From Mastigamoeba balamuthi (Eukaryota > Evosea > Mastigamoebida > Mastigamoebidae), in NCBI GenBank assembly GCA_902651635.1, contig CACRSC010000138.1, forward strand, positions 27,501-47,565: a DNA stretch of 20,065 nucleotides, written 5' to 3'. Position 1 is the stretch's first letter; each line of letters begins with the position of its first letter. This document shows positions 1-7,974 of the stretch, in pieces. The position numbers and the translations under genes were made by a program. The notes under the pieces were generated by a model, which made no database searches, had not been told where the DNA came from, and worked only from the letters and a program-made list of their open reading frames with translations.

Positions 1-590
1 GGGGGGGGGGGGGGGGGGCACGCGGGCACGCCAGATCGGGAAAGAGGGGAGCGGGGGAGATGGCGGAGCTGCCGGCGCCGCCTCCGAGAGGCCGGTGATA
101 GTCCACGCCCGCGAGGCCGCGGCCGCGTCGCGCGAGTTCGACGCCGAGTAGCCAGTGCGTTCTGCTCCAGGAGGCACGTCCACTACTGTGTGCCTCCCTG
201 CCTGCCGTGACCCCTGCGTGCGGCGGCGGCGCTGCCGGCCGAGAGGAGGCACCCGCAGCGCCCCCGGTGGGGGAGATGCCCACCTCCCTCCTCACCCCCT
301 CATCCCAGCCCCTGACACCACCACCTCCCCACCATGTAGATAGGAAATGAAAGCGGGCAAGGGACTCGCCCGTTGTTGGGGTGAAGAGAGATGGGAGTGC
401 GTGCTTATGCAGTTGCCGTGGAGCCGCAGGGGACGAGGCGGCATCCCCAGGAGGACGGGGGACAACGACCCAAGGCCGCCCGCCGGCGGTCGCGCGCTTC
501 CGTACAGCAGGGCGCCCCGAGGAAGAAGAAGATGAGGAGGCGGCAGGGGGTCAGAGAGAGAGAGGACGCGGCCCGGGGCCCCGAGCACTG
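1..590. other. GC-rich left edge, no assignable gene
   Basis: The window opens with 18 consecutive G. A plus-strand frame (frame 2) stays open from base 2 to a TAG at 149-151 and ends in an Ala/Arg-rich stretch, so it could be the 3' end of a gene lying to the left. GC-rich DNA stays open by chance this long, and no family is recognisable. From about 280 to 335 there is a pyrimidine-rich tract ending near ACCATG, and from 520 to 570 a purine-rich GAAGAAGAAGATGAGG tract. Overlapping open frames between 347 and 713 exist in all three plus frames and look like shadows of base composition. Confidence 0.3.
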
Positions 591-905
591 GCAGGCTGCC
601 GGTTGGGACAGCCGTCGGGCGAAAAACCGTCCCGGCGAGATATCCCGGGCAAATATCTGCGGCGGTCTTCGAGGCGAGGTTCGCCTCTGAGAAAAACTCT
701 GTCTACCCGCTAGAGTACTGCATAGCCAGGCACATAACCTCTGAATGCCTAAGCAGTGAAGCGGTACGGCGCCCGCTGCGCACGGGCGATAGCGGTCATT
801 CGATTCCCAGTGTCAACAGCAAGCATGTTGCAAGCAGATCGGTTTTCCGATCGGGAAAATCCCGGGGAAGAATGTCCAGCGGAAATCTTCTGCTCGCAGG
901 CGAAG
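590..905. other. Hairpin-dense mid-GC segment, possible structured RNA
   Basis: This stretch holds no convincing reading frame but several compact inverted repeats. 671-687 has a 7-bp stem (GAGGCGA/TCGCCTC) with a 3-base loop. 770-788 has a 6-bp stem (CGCCCG/CGGGCG) with a 7-base loop. 837-852 has a 6-bp stem (GATCGG/CCGATC) with a TTTT loop, and its right arm overlaps a second possible pairing of GGTTTTCC with GGGAAAATCC. The density suggests a structured transcript or a mobile-element end. No tRNA, 5S, SRP or snRNA signature could be matched by eye. Confidence 0.25.
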
Positions 906-1740
906 CTCGCGGCCAAAACATAGTGTTTTCATAATCTATAATTTCAGGCACATGCTAAGAAGGTCAGAATTTATCTGATGACAGCAGAGGGCCAGAAGCA
1001 TGAACATTAATGTCACACTGACTGGTGGTGTGTTCTCAGAGACCCATCGTGCATGCTGTGTGACTCGGGGAGGTATGTCCAGGGGCGGTTCTGGGAAGAC
1101 TGGTTCCGGAACTGTGTCCTGTTTTTGGTTCATTGCTGTGATAGTGTATCTGTTAAATATGCTGGTTATAGTGTGGTTGTTGGTGATGTCAGGAGTTCAT
1201 TGGTGTTTAAGGGATTTTTATTGTGCTTTCGTCCAGTGCCTTAAAGACTGGTGTATCTGGTGTTTTTCATTTATATTTTGTTGTTAGAGCTGGTTTCTCT
1301 GTTTGTTCTGCTTTGTGTGGGGCTGATGGAGCTGGAAAGTTCGTTCAGGGGGCTGCAAAAGTAAGTCTTCTCTGGGTAGGCTCTTTAGGTGGATCGTATG
1401 CCTTGGGCTTGTCCTTGCATAGCATGTGTCTGTTGGTTCTGTGACTATGAAAGGCTTGGAGGGTTTAAAGTGAATCTTTTTCTAGAACCATGTATTCATC
1501 TTAAATAGTATCATGTGATAGAGCTAGAGCTCATTTCAGAAATAATCAATAATATTATCAATTTACTTCTGAATTCTGGCGAGATTTTGGAATCACATTT
1601 AAATCTAACCTTCAACCAGGAATACATGTAACAACTAATGGCATTGAGCTGCTGGCTACAAAGAAGCAGAAGCCTGAGCATCAAATCACATAAACAGGTG
1701 ACATGCCTGCCTCAGAGATCAGCTGCTATGATACCTGTGC
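906..1740. other. AT-richer sequence without a supported gene
   Basis: Base composition drops sharply here relative to the left edge, marking the start of the AT-rich island. The one notable frame is plus 1000-1287 (95 codons from ATG), whose translation contains two hydrophobic stretches. The DNA is biased towards G and T, which by itself yields Val, Leu, Cys and Phe, so I do not treat it as a gene. From 1450 to 1740 the sequence is unremarkable AT-rich DNA. Confidence 0.4.
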
Positions 1741-1890
1741 ATGAACAACTTCATTAGGTCTGAAACACTCAGAATTCACAGTGTGTCAACAATTGATTTT
1801 ATTGCTGAAAAAACACCGTCTAAGCAGATTTATGACAGAACCACTTCAGAAGTGCCATCTGGATGGACAGCACAGAATTCATGTTTATCA
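1741..1890 (+). CDS. Candidate exon of unknown gene in the AT-rich island
   Basis: A frame opens with ATG at 1741 and is followed after 50 codons by a strong donor (TCA then GTAAGCAAG at 1891). The unspliced frame runs to a stop at 1956. The peptide is mixed and soluble-looking (Ser, Thr, Ile rich), with no low-complexity bias and no recognised domain. The donor is of the ordinary GTAAG type seen in other introns of this island. No downstream exon could be identified. It may be a real first exon or chance; the evidence is only frame length plus donor quality. Confidence 0.2.
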
Positions 1891-3331
1891 GTAAGCAAGT
1901 ACTCTTTCTTGCATGACCAGGATTTGCATATCAGGACATCCAAAACAGCATTCTGAGGCATCTGCACAATGAACAAGGCACATATCAATCAGTAGTGACA
2001 GTTTCTGTGACAGTGAAACTACTTGTCATGCTTTAGAATTCTTGGGAATCTTCTGAGAAATACATACCCTTACTGCCTGGAATTGGCAAAATAACGAAGG
2101 CAAGGTCCTCAGCATCCTGCATTCCCTCTGGGCTGTCCCTGGGAATCTCAATTGCTGACTCTGCTGTCCCTGGCTCACCCAGGGCATGTCCTCCTGGTGG
2201 TGGTGGTGCTGCATGGGCTCTGGGGACTGGGGTCTTACCGGGCTTAATATCCTTCTTCTTGTGGTGACTCTTGTGCTTCTTACGGGACTGTTCCTCTGAC
2301 TCTGACTCTATCTCTTCCCCTGATTGGTGCTTGGCATTCAAAGCTGCAATCAGAGAAAGCCCGAGTCGTGGGCACAGATCAAGCTGCCTTGCTGCAACAT
2401 CTACCAGCCCATGAGCTTCGAACTCTGCTATTGGTACAATGCATCTGTGAATGCAACGACTGCCACCTTCAGCCACATGGCCATCTACTCTCTGATGATA
2501 GACCTCAAACAGGAAAAGTAAAAACTAAATATTCACATTAACATCTGACATTTTGTACAGGAAAATTGCCCCAAGGAGCAATGCAGAGGTCGCAGGCAGA
2601 CTGGAAAAAAGCAGAATGAAAGGAACTTTTGAGGAAAGCTGATGCAAAGAAAGAGCCTACATTGTCAAGGACATGACCACAGCTTGGAATGCACTGAGCC
2701 ATCCTGCAAGAAACTCCTCTGGTTTAAAGTACTTGATCTAATTTTTGAATAAATAACATTTATAATTGGTTCAAATACCGTTTCGATAGAAACATAGCTA
2801 AGAATGTGATACATTCCCTCCAGCACAACAAGGTGGTCTGGAAACACCTGTATGAAGTCCAGCATGCTTCCCTTGCAGTATCCCTCAGTCAACATCCCCA
2901 TGACATACCCCTTTACACTTGTCCAGTTGGGGTCCCTGAGGAACGACCATGCCTTTATCTGCAAGATTGACTCAGTTTTGAATAAACAAAATCCTCTCAC
3001 CTGCTCCACAGGGACCTTAACTCCAAGGTTCAGCTTGATCTTGTCCTGGAAAGTCTGAAGGTTCATGTTCTGTGCCCTGAACTGCTCCTTCATGTTCTTT
3101 GCAGTGTTGTTTTACTGGGCAAGCATGTTCTTCATGTTGTTGCTTATCTTGCAAACCTTCAGAATGCTGTTTAACTCAGAGAGATTGCTGTAGTGAAGTT
3201 CCTTACTGATGTACTGGTAGAACACCTGTGTGATCTTGATGCAGTGGTCCACCTGCATCTCAATCTTGTCAAGGTGATCCTGCTCCAGCTCAACTCCTGT
3301 ATATTTTATGTGATAAGTAAATGAGAAGTAT

Positions 3332-3614
3332 AAGTCTCATGATCGTAACATTTCAACAGTCTTACAATCACAACAAATCAAAGTCTCATGGTCATGACAT
3401 TTAAAAGTCTTATGATCGTGACATCTCAACAGTCTTGTGATCGTGACATTTCAAATGTCTTGCTATCGCAACATTTCTAAAGTCTTGCTATCATGACATT
3501 TGATCATGAGACTGTTGAAATGTCGTGATCGTGATACTTTAGAAATCATGAGATCGTGATATTTCAAAAATCTCGTGATTGCAATATTATAAAAGTCTCA
3601 TAATCGCATTATCC
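3332..3614. repeat. Degenerate ~25-bp tandem repeat, one copy inverted
   Basis: About eleven copies of a unit close to AGTCTCATGATCGTGACAT plus TTCAA are arranged head to tail, each diverged by several bases. Around 3498-3535 one copy is inverted: GATCATGAGACTGTTGAAAT is the reverse complement of the unit. The array lies wholly inside an intron (3649-3297) of the broken minus-strand gene and fills most of it. Confidence 0.8.
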
Positions 3615-3794
3615 AAGTGTCACTTAGATAAAAAGTGAAAAAAACTAACCTTTCCTCTTAGCATCTGAGTCTACTTCCTCCTTCCCCTGAGAATGAGTTA
3701 AGAAAAGAAGAAATAAAGACAATAATAAACTATACTAACAGAAAAGTCTTACCTTAGACTTTGCTGCTGCTGCCTTGACTTGTTTAGCAGCAGG

Positions 3795-4020
3795 TGCAGC
3801 TGCCTGGAGTGCCTGGAGTGCCTGGAGTGCCTGGGAGGCCTGGGGAGCTTGGATGTCCTGGGGGCCTGAAGGACCTGAAGGACCTAGGGAACCTGAAGGG
3901 CCTGGGGGGCCTGGAGGGCCTGAAGGACCTGGGAGATCTGAAGGGCCTGGGGGGCGTGAAAGGCCTGAAGAGCCTGGGGGGCCTGAAGGGCCTGGATGGC
4001 ATGAGAGGCCTGGACTGCTT
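3795..4020. repeat. GC-rich coding minisatellite (Gln-Ala-Leu/Pro repeat)
   Basis: Imperfect copies of a unit like GGGCCTGAAGGACCTGG, built on 9- and 12-base steps, run through the first exon of the minus-strand gene. On the minus strand it reads as repeats of Gln-Ala-Leu/Pro. On the plus strand the same DNA reads as Gly-Pro-Glu triplets resembling collagen. Minus is the likelier coding strand because the adjoining introns have minus-strand splice sites. The reading frame changes within the array, consistent with length instability. Confidence 0.75.
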
Positions 4021-4118
4021 GTACAGCAGGGGTTGCTGGAGCTGCTGGGGCTGTCTGTGGTAGTGGTCCATGGGCTGGTGTGGCCATTATGCCAGATGCT
4101 TGAAAAAAGAGTCTTAAA

Positions 4119-4240
4119 CTACTAGATTTATGGCAATAGCATGAAATTTAAATATCATGCTACTAGATTTGTGACAATAGCATGATTTTAAATATCATGC
4201 TACTAGATTTGTGACAATAGCATGATATATAAATATCATG
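4119..4240. repeat. Three tandem copies of a ~40-bp AT-rich unit
   Basis: Three units starting CTACTAGATTT and ending ATATCATG follow one another at 4119-4159, 4160-4199 and 4200-4240, differing at a few positions. The unit contains TAGCATGA and a terminal ATCATG. The array sits just upstream (minus sense) of the Gln/Ala-rich exon. Confidence 0.85.
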
Positions 4241-4479
4241 ATATTATGGAATATCATCATACTCAAAATTTGCCTTAATCTGTTGCATCATTTCAAATAA
4301 AGCCAATTCACCTTAATTACTGCTTTTGATAGAAGATGGAATGGGTAAAGAATGATCTTCTAAGACAGCCATATTTCCAATATGGCTGCTTTTGATTTGT
4401 CATGATTCCAAAACTTTTAAATGTTATGATCAACAGACTCATTGTGATTTGTATTACTTTATACAAATCCGTGCCACAG

Positions 4480-4646
4480 GATCTGTTGTCTCCTCTTCTC
4501 ACTACTGCTCATTTTGCTGGTTCACAAAGCAAAGGAGGTCATCAAGCAACTACCTGTGCACTCAGTGCAGGTTGATGCTTCACAGGAAATGTGTGCCACT
4601 TCATAATACTACACACTGGTCTGGATCAGCAAGAATTCGACTTTAG
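4480..4646 (+). mobile_element. piggyBac-type transposase C-terminal zinc-finger remnant
   Basis: A plus-strand frame ending in TAG at 4646 encodes a cysteine pattern C-x2-C-x12-C-x2-C, then Leu-His-x3-Cys and a final His (YCSFCWF, then NYLCTQC, then LHRKC and PLH). This matches the cysteine-rich finger at the C terminus of piggyBac/PGBD (DDE_Tnp_1_7) transposases, normally the last 40-60 residues of a ~550-residue enzyme. An acceptor-like CCACAG lies directly before it at 4479. No DDE catalytic domain was found nearby and no terminal repeats were seen, so this is an isolated last exon or a relic. Other treble-clef fingers remain possible. The call rests on spacing alone. Confidence 0.5.
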
Positions 4647-4979
4647 CAATATAAAATCAGAATGTTCAAGAGAAAAAACAAGTTAGTTATGCCTGCTGTT
4701 CCTGTATCAGCAAACATCATTACACTCAGAAACAAGAAAAGCTGAGGCTTTAGTGGTCGCTCTGTAATAATCTCTTCTTCCTCCAAGCCCATCTCCTCTC
4801 TGTTATCCTTTTCAGTGGCTAGGCCTCCTCTTACTCATGCAGAGTTGCCTGCCTGTGTTGTTGTAGGTTTCTATTCAGGCCTCTGCCAGAACCCTGCTGG
4901 GCTACAGTTGCTTTCGGCTCCATCTACATGCCATAGTATGAATGTGTTGTAGCAGATTCATCAAGAGAGGTTCACTTAA

Positions 4980-5441
4980 TCCTCTTTTGATAGGCTCTAC
5001 TATGGGCCCTCTGGCTATAGGCTCATGCCGATGCAGTCACCTTTCGTTGTGACATTTCAGGTGCATGTTCCATTCACGGGCCAGTTGTATCTTCAAGACC
5101 ATTCTTGTCTGCAAATTCAGATGTGGCCAATCCCCTTCATAGAGAATGGACATAGCATTCATTGCAACACACCTATTAACATTGATTCATCTGATGTAGC
5201 AGATGCACAGTGTCCCTGCACACTGGATATCAACACAACACACTACAGATTCTCTTCTCTTGTTATCTTTATCAACCAAACAACACAACGGAACCCCTTA
5301 AATTTCACAGTACCAAACACATTTCAACAAAACTACACTTCAGCATTTCTTCCTCTTGGAGTGCACACATTTGGCTTGTATGCACTCATACACTTTCAGC
5401 ATTCACACTGGTATGTATACTTTAGGTATCATACATCATAG
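4980..5441 (+). CDS. Open frame of unknown function with extracellular-like features
   Basis: The frame is open from just after a TAA at 4977-4979 to a TAG at 5439-5441, 153 codons in AT-rich DNA, which is unlikely by chance. The first ATG is at 5025 (138 codons). The peptide has at least four N-x-T sequons (NTT, NQT, NFT, NYT) in its second half, a Cys-Pro-Cys, and many aromatic and beta-branched residues, which suits a secreted or lumenal beta-rich domain. There is no signal peptide at the ATG, so this may be an internal or last exon. The stop falls inside the arms of the hairpin at 5408-5474. No family is recognised. Confidence 0.3.
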   Translation, partial: SSFDRLYYGPSGYRLMPMQSPFVVTFQVHVPFTGQLYLQDHSCLQIQMWPIPFIENGHSIHCNTPINIDSSDVADAQCPCTLDINTTHYRFSSLVIFINQTTQRNPLNFTVPNTFQQNYTSAFLPLGVHTFGLYALIHFQHSHWYVYFRYHTS

Positions 5442-5474
5442 TGCTCATGGTGATACCTAAAGTATACAGACCAG
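5408..5474. repeat. 24-bp near-perfect inverted repeat with a 19-base loop
   Basis: Arms at 5408-5431 and 5451-5474 are reverse complements except for one position (left arm begins CTGGTATGTATACTTTAG, right arm ends CTAAAGTATACAGACCAG). The 19 bases between them would form the loop. The size suits a precursor of a small RNA or the end of a small palindromic element. The left arm overlaps the 3' end of the preceding open frame. Confidence 0.85.
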
Positions 5475-5479
5475 TACTG

Positions 5480-6122
5480 TTTAATGATGTTCTGAATTCA
5501 GTCTCATACATTCCACCATAAACACAAATCACTGAAAACAAAGCAATTCTCACAAAAGTGTGAAATAAACATAATTTTGTCATCTTAGCTCTCTTTTGTA
5601 CTCTTCAAAAGTCGTTTTTTCTCTCTTCCTTGATTTCCAGTTTCAAAAGCTGGGTTTTTCTGACTTTTTTCATACTAAGTTATTTCATTGAAACTGGTAA
5701 AATGGTATGTTTGGCTGCAAAAACATATAGCTTACTGTATATTACAGTTAGCTGTTCCTACTCTGAAGTCATTAAGAATTCATCAGAGGTCAGCTGATCA
5801 CTGAAATTTTCACTTAGTGAATTGTATACTAACTAGGAAGACTTGCATACTAAGAGGATTTATTTGGTTATCAAGGTCATTTTCTGACTGTTAGTTCTCA
5901 ACTTATTGTTTGAGGGCATTCTCAGTATGATTAGTGCATGTTTACTGTACTATAGAAGTATTAATTATTCAACTTAGTTGTGATATTGCATTTTTTCTCT
6001 GGCTAAATTGGACATATGCTTTTTTTAAAAAGACAGCGTTTGCAGAAATTCGGAAGAGCATTGGATTATATTCTCAGCTCTTCAGTGCATTTACCTGTGA
6101 TACAGTGTAATGTGAAGACATT
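5480..6122. other. AT-rich stretch without visible features
   Basis: About 640 bases of AT-rich DNA with frequent stops in all six frames. Several T-runs occur, but I see no repeat, RNA gene or exon here. Confidence 0.5.
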
Positions 6123-6516
6123 ATGTTGGCTGGGAGAACCTTGAGCAATTTCACTAGATTGAACAGTTACTCAGGACTCGGAATGGTTCCGAAAATATCT
6201 CATCTCATAGCAAGAAAAAATATCAACAGTGCTATCTCAGGACAGGCCAGGCACAGTGTTGGATTTGAGGCAGCCATGCCGCTGGAAGATCTGTGGCATG
6301 AATGCACAGGTAACTCTGCTGCTACATCTGCTGCTTGTGACACAGTGCGGTGATAGTGATATCAGTAATGATGCCATTCAGGGGGGCCAGGTGCCGCAGC
6401 AAATCTACTACGAGACTAAAAAATTCTCACCAAGGAGTACACCTGTGAAAGGGGAAAAACCGAGAGTAAAAGGGAAAAAGCCAAGAGCAAGAGAAAATCC
6501 GAGAGTTTCTCCCTAA
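6123..6516 (+). CDS. Candidate small gene: presequence-like exon plus Lys/Pro-repeat tail
   Basis: The frame from ATG 6123 encodes an N terminus rich in Arg, Ser and hydrophobics with no acidic residue for over 40 positions (MLAGRTLSNFTRLNSYSGLG), resembling a mitochondrial presequence. A donor-like CAG/GTAACT lies at 6310, and the unspliced frame ends at 6353. In another frame, open to 6516, the 3' part encodes three repeats of a basic unit (VKGEKPR, VKGKKPR, ARENPR) from about 6446 to 6510. A splice between the two parts is plausible, but I could not find an acceptor that keeps both in frame, so the model is incomplete and the function unknown. Confidence 0.22.
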
Positions 6517-6659
6517 GATTTTTGTGCACTCCTTTGTGTTGACAACAAAATGTTTTGCATGTATCATCATGAGAATGCAAACCACCACTGTTACCACCAT
6601 GCCCAAGCCCTCCACTCGCTGGCCTCCAAGAAGATACAACAGTCGTGATGCTGGGAAAA

Positions 6660-7000
6660 TTGCTGCAGAAGTTTTGCATTTGGCATGTCATTTGCCACTG
6701 TGCCACCTGCCGCTGCACCATCCACCACCAGGCCACCTGCTGCCACATCATCTGCCGCTACCTGCCTGCCACCACATTGCCTCCTGCTGCACCACCCACC
6801 ACCACATCACCTGCTGCCATGCTGTCTGCTGTCATGCGATCCATCACTGTGCTGCCTGCCACCATGCCATCCTACACTGCACCATCCACTATCATGCTGT
6901 ATGTCATGCCATCCTACACTGCACCATCTGCCACCACACCGTCTGCTGCTGTGCCTTTCTATGCTGTGCTGTCTGCCATGCCGTCTGGTGCTGCAAGCTG
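6660..7000. repeat. CCA/TGC-rich low-complexity repeat
   Basis: Imperfect repeats of CACC, TGCC and CTGC triplet-like words fill this stretch. A 24-base segment (CATGCCATCCTACACTGCAC and four more bases) occurs twice, at 6863-6886 and 6905-6928, 42 bases apart. All three plus frames are open: one reads His/Cys-rich, one Pro/His/Leu-rich, one Pro/Ala/Thr/Ser-rich. Such multi-frame openness argues for repeat composition rather than selection on one protein. Confidence 0.7.
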
Positions 7001-7184
7001 ATCAGTTGCATTGACTCCTAAATACCAGCATCAGATGTGAAGAGCAGTCCTCCATCTCTCGGGCAGACCTCACAGTCATGCGTGCAGCAAGGGCCAAACT
7101 CACTCACAGAAGAGACACAAGGAGACACTGGTTGTCTGCCTGGAGAGGGCCCTGATGGCTGCGAGGGCCTTGTCGTCTCATTGA

Positions 7185-7634
7185 ATGGCCTCGATTCTCG
7201 CTTTCGGCGCGTTCTGGCTCTGTGACGTCATCGGCGCGTGTGCCCAACCTCTCAGGCCACGTTATCCACCCTCAGAGCAAGCTCTCTGCACCGACAGCAC
7301 CGCTCTCCGCCCTCTGGATGGCTCGTTGAGAAAAAAACGCTCTTCCGCCCAGAATTCACCGCGTTGCCCCGGGCAGCCCTTTGCGTTACCAAACATGGCG
7401 TCAGAGATTTCCTGGGATTCGGGCCTTATGCCGGATTCGTTCCTATCGGTAGAAAGATTCCGGCCTGAGGCGAGGGGCGAGGGCCCGGGGCAGGCCAGGG
7501 CCAAGGGAAGAGGGGCAGTGGCTCTGGCTTATAGCAGGTGCACAGCGAGGGAAGCGAGCAGCGGGGCGCTGACACATGACTTGTGGTGGGCGTGCTCGCG
7601 TGGCACTCAGCACTGCGCTGCGCCGCCCGTCTAA
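7185..7634 (+). CDS. Doubtful open frame with signal-like N terminus
   Basis: This 149-codon frame begins at ATG 7185 with a short hydrophobic stretch (MASILAFGAFWLCDVIGACA) that could pass as a signal peptide. A second ATG at 7395 lies in a good context (AAACATGG) and begins MASEISWDSG. A donor-like GTAGAA follows at about 7449. The surrounding DNA is GC-rich, so frames of this length arise easily, and codon third positions are not strongly G/C biased as they are in the clear genes. No domain is recognised. Confidence 0.18.
   Translation: MASILAFGAFWLCDVIGACAQPLRPRYPPSEQALCTDSTALRPLDGSLRKKRSSAQNSPRCPGQPFALPNMASEISWDSGLMPDSFLSVERFRPEARGEGPGQARAKGRGAVALAYSRCTAREASSGALTHDLWWACSRGTQHCAAPPV
7223..7230. 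promoter_or_regulatory. Full palindromic CRE-like site TGACGTCA
   Basis: TGACGTCA is the consensus palindrome of CREB/ATF-type bZIP factors. It lies about 165 bases before the ATG at 7395, at the point where the AT-rich island returns to GC-rich sequence. It is a candidate promoter element only. Related 7-of-8 or half sites appear at 13443, 13689 and 15267. Confidence 0.35.
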
Positions 7635-7974
7635 CGCTGGTAGTCGATGGGACAACGGACACCGTCGCAGGCACCCCATTGCCCGTAGGCGACCAGAGGC
7701 CGCAGCCGAGCGAGCCCAGCGTCCCGAGCGGTAGCCGTGAACAGGGTGATGAGCGGGAGCGGGAGGAGGAGTCCAGGGAGGTGTGGGGGAGGGGCATCGG
7801 TGGTGCGTGCGGAGAGGAAAGTGATACGGCGCGATTCGAGCGAGTCCCCACTGAGGGGGCGAATGCCCAGACCCGCGTGGGGTGGGGCCAGAGCCCGAGG
7901 CGACTGCGGGTGTTGCTGGGGGTACTAGGCGTTAGTGGCTTATCTTTGTCTCTTGTGCGCAGCTTAACGCGCGC
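7635..7974. other. GC-rich spacer downstream of the Ser/Pro-rich gene
   Basis: This stretch is the probable 3' untranslated and intergenic DNA after the minus-strand stop at 7975. Several overlapping open frames on both strands are compositional. I see no AATAAA-type signal on the minus strand and no RNA gene. Confidence 0.35.

Larger units (their letters stand above)
2068..4110 (-). pseudogene. Multi-exon nuclear-type gene with an in-frame stop and a repeat frame break
   Basis: Read on the minus strand, exon-like blocks with ordinary splice sites join in phase: about 4110-3753 (Gln/Ala-rich), 3686-3650, 3296-3001, 2958-2848, perhaps one near 2610, about 2505-2239 and 2160-2068. Donors are GTAAG, GTTAG, GTGAG, GTGTT, GTAAG and GTATG. 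The 3296-3001 exon encodes a helical segment (VDHCIKITQVFYQYISKEL and onward) whose hydrophobic spacing loosely resembles the LEDGF integrase-binding domain or TFIIS-N fold; this is inference. The 2505-2239 exon ends in an acidic block followed by the basic RKKHKSHHKKK, a likely nuclear localisation signal. Two defects are visible. A TAA at 3112-3114 interrupts the third exon, and the Gln/Ala repeat in the first exon changes frame, with a TAG near 3884. The otherwise clean exons suggest recent decay, or a chromatin or transcription protein with an annotation subtlety I cannot see. Family not established. Confidence 0.4.

Noticed and set aside
1-45. Poly-G plus AGATCGGGAAAGAG, reminiscent of a sequencing adapter or a two-colour no-signal run
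   Set aside because: The adapter match requires two inserted bases and the poly-G lies on the wrong side of it. I keep it only as a caution about the left edge.
715-790. Words resembling the 3' end of large-subunit rRNA (CTGAATGCCTAAGCAGTGAAGC) or 5S rRNA
   Set aside because: The highly conserved flanking sequences (such as AGTACGAGAGGAAC upstream) are absent, so the likeness is probably chance.
1000-1287. 95-codon frame with two hydrophobic segments
   Set aside because: The G/T-rich DNA produces hydrophobic residues automatically, and there is no other support.
6524-7021. 165-codon His/Cys-rich frame that could look like a metal-binding protein
   Set aside because: All three plus frames are open through the same low-complexity repeat, so openness is explained by composition.
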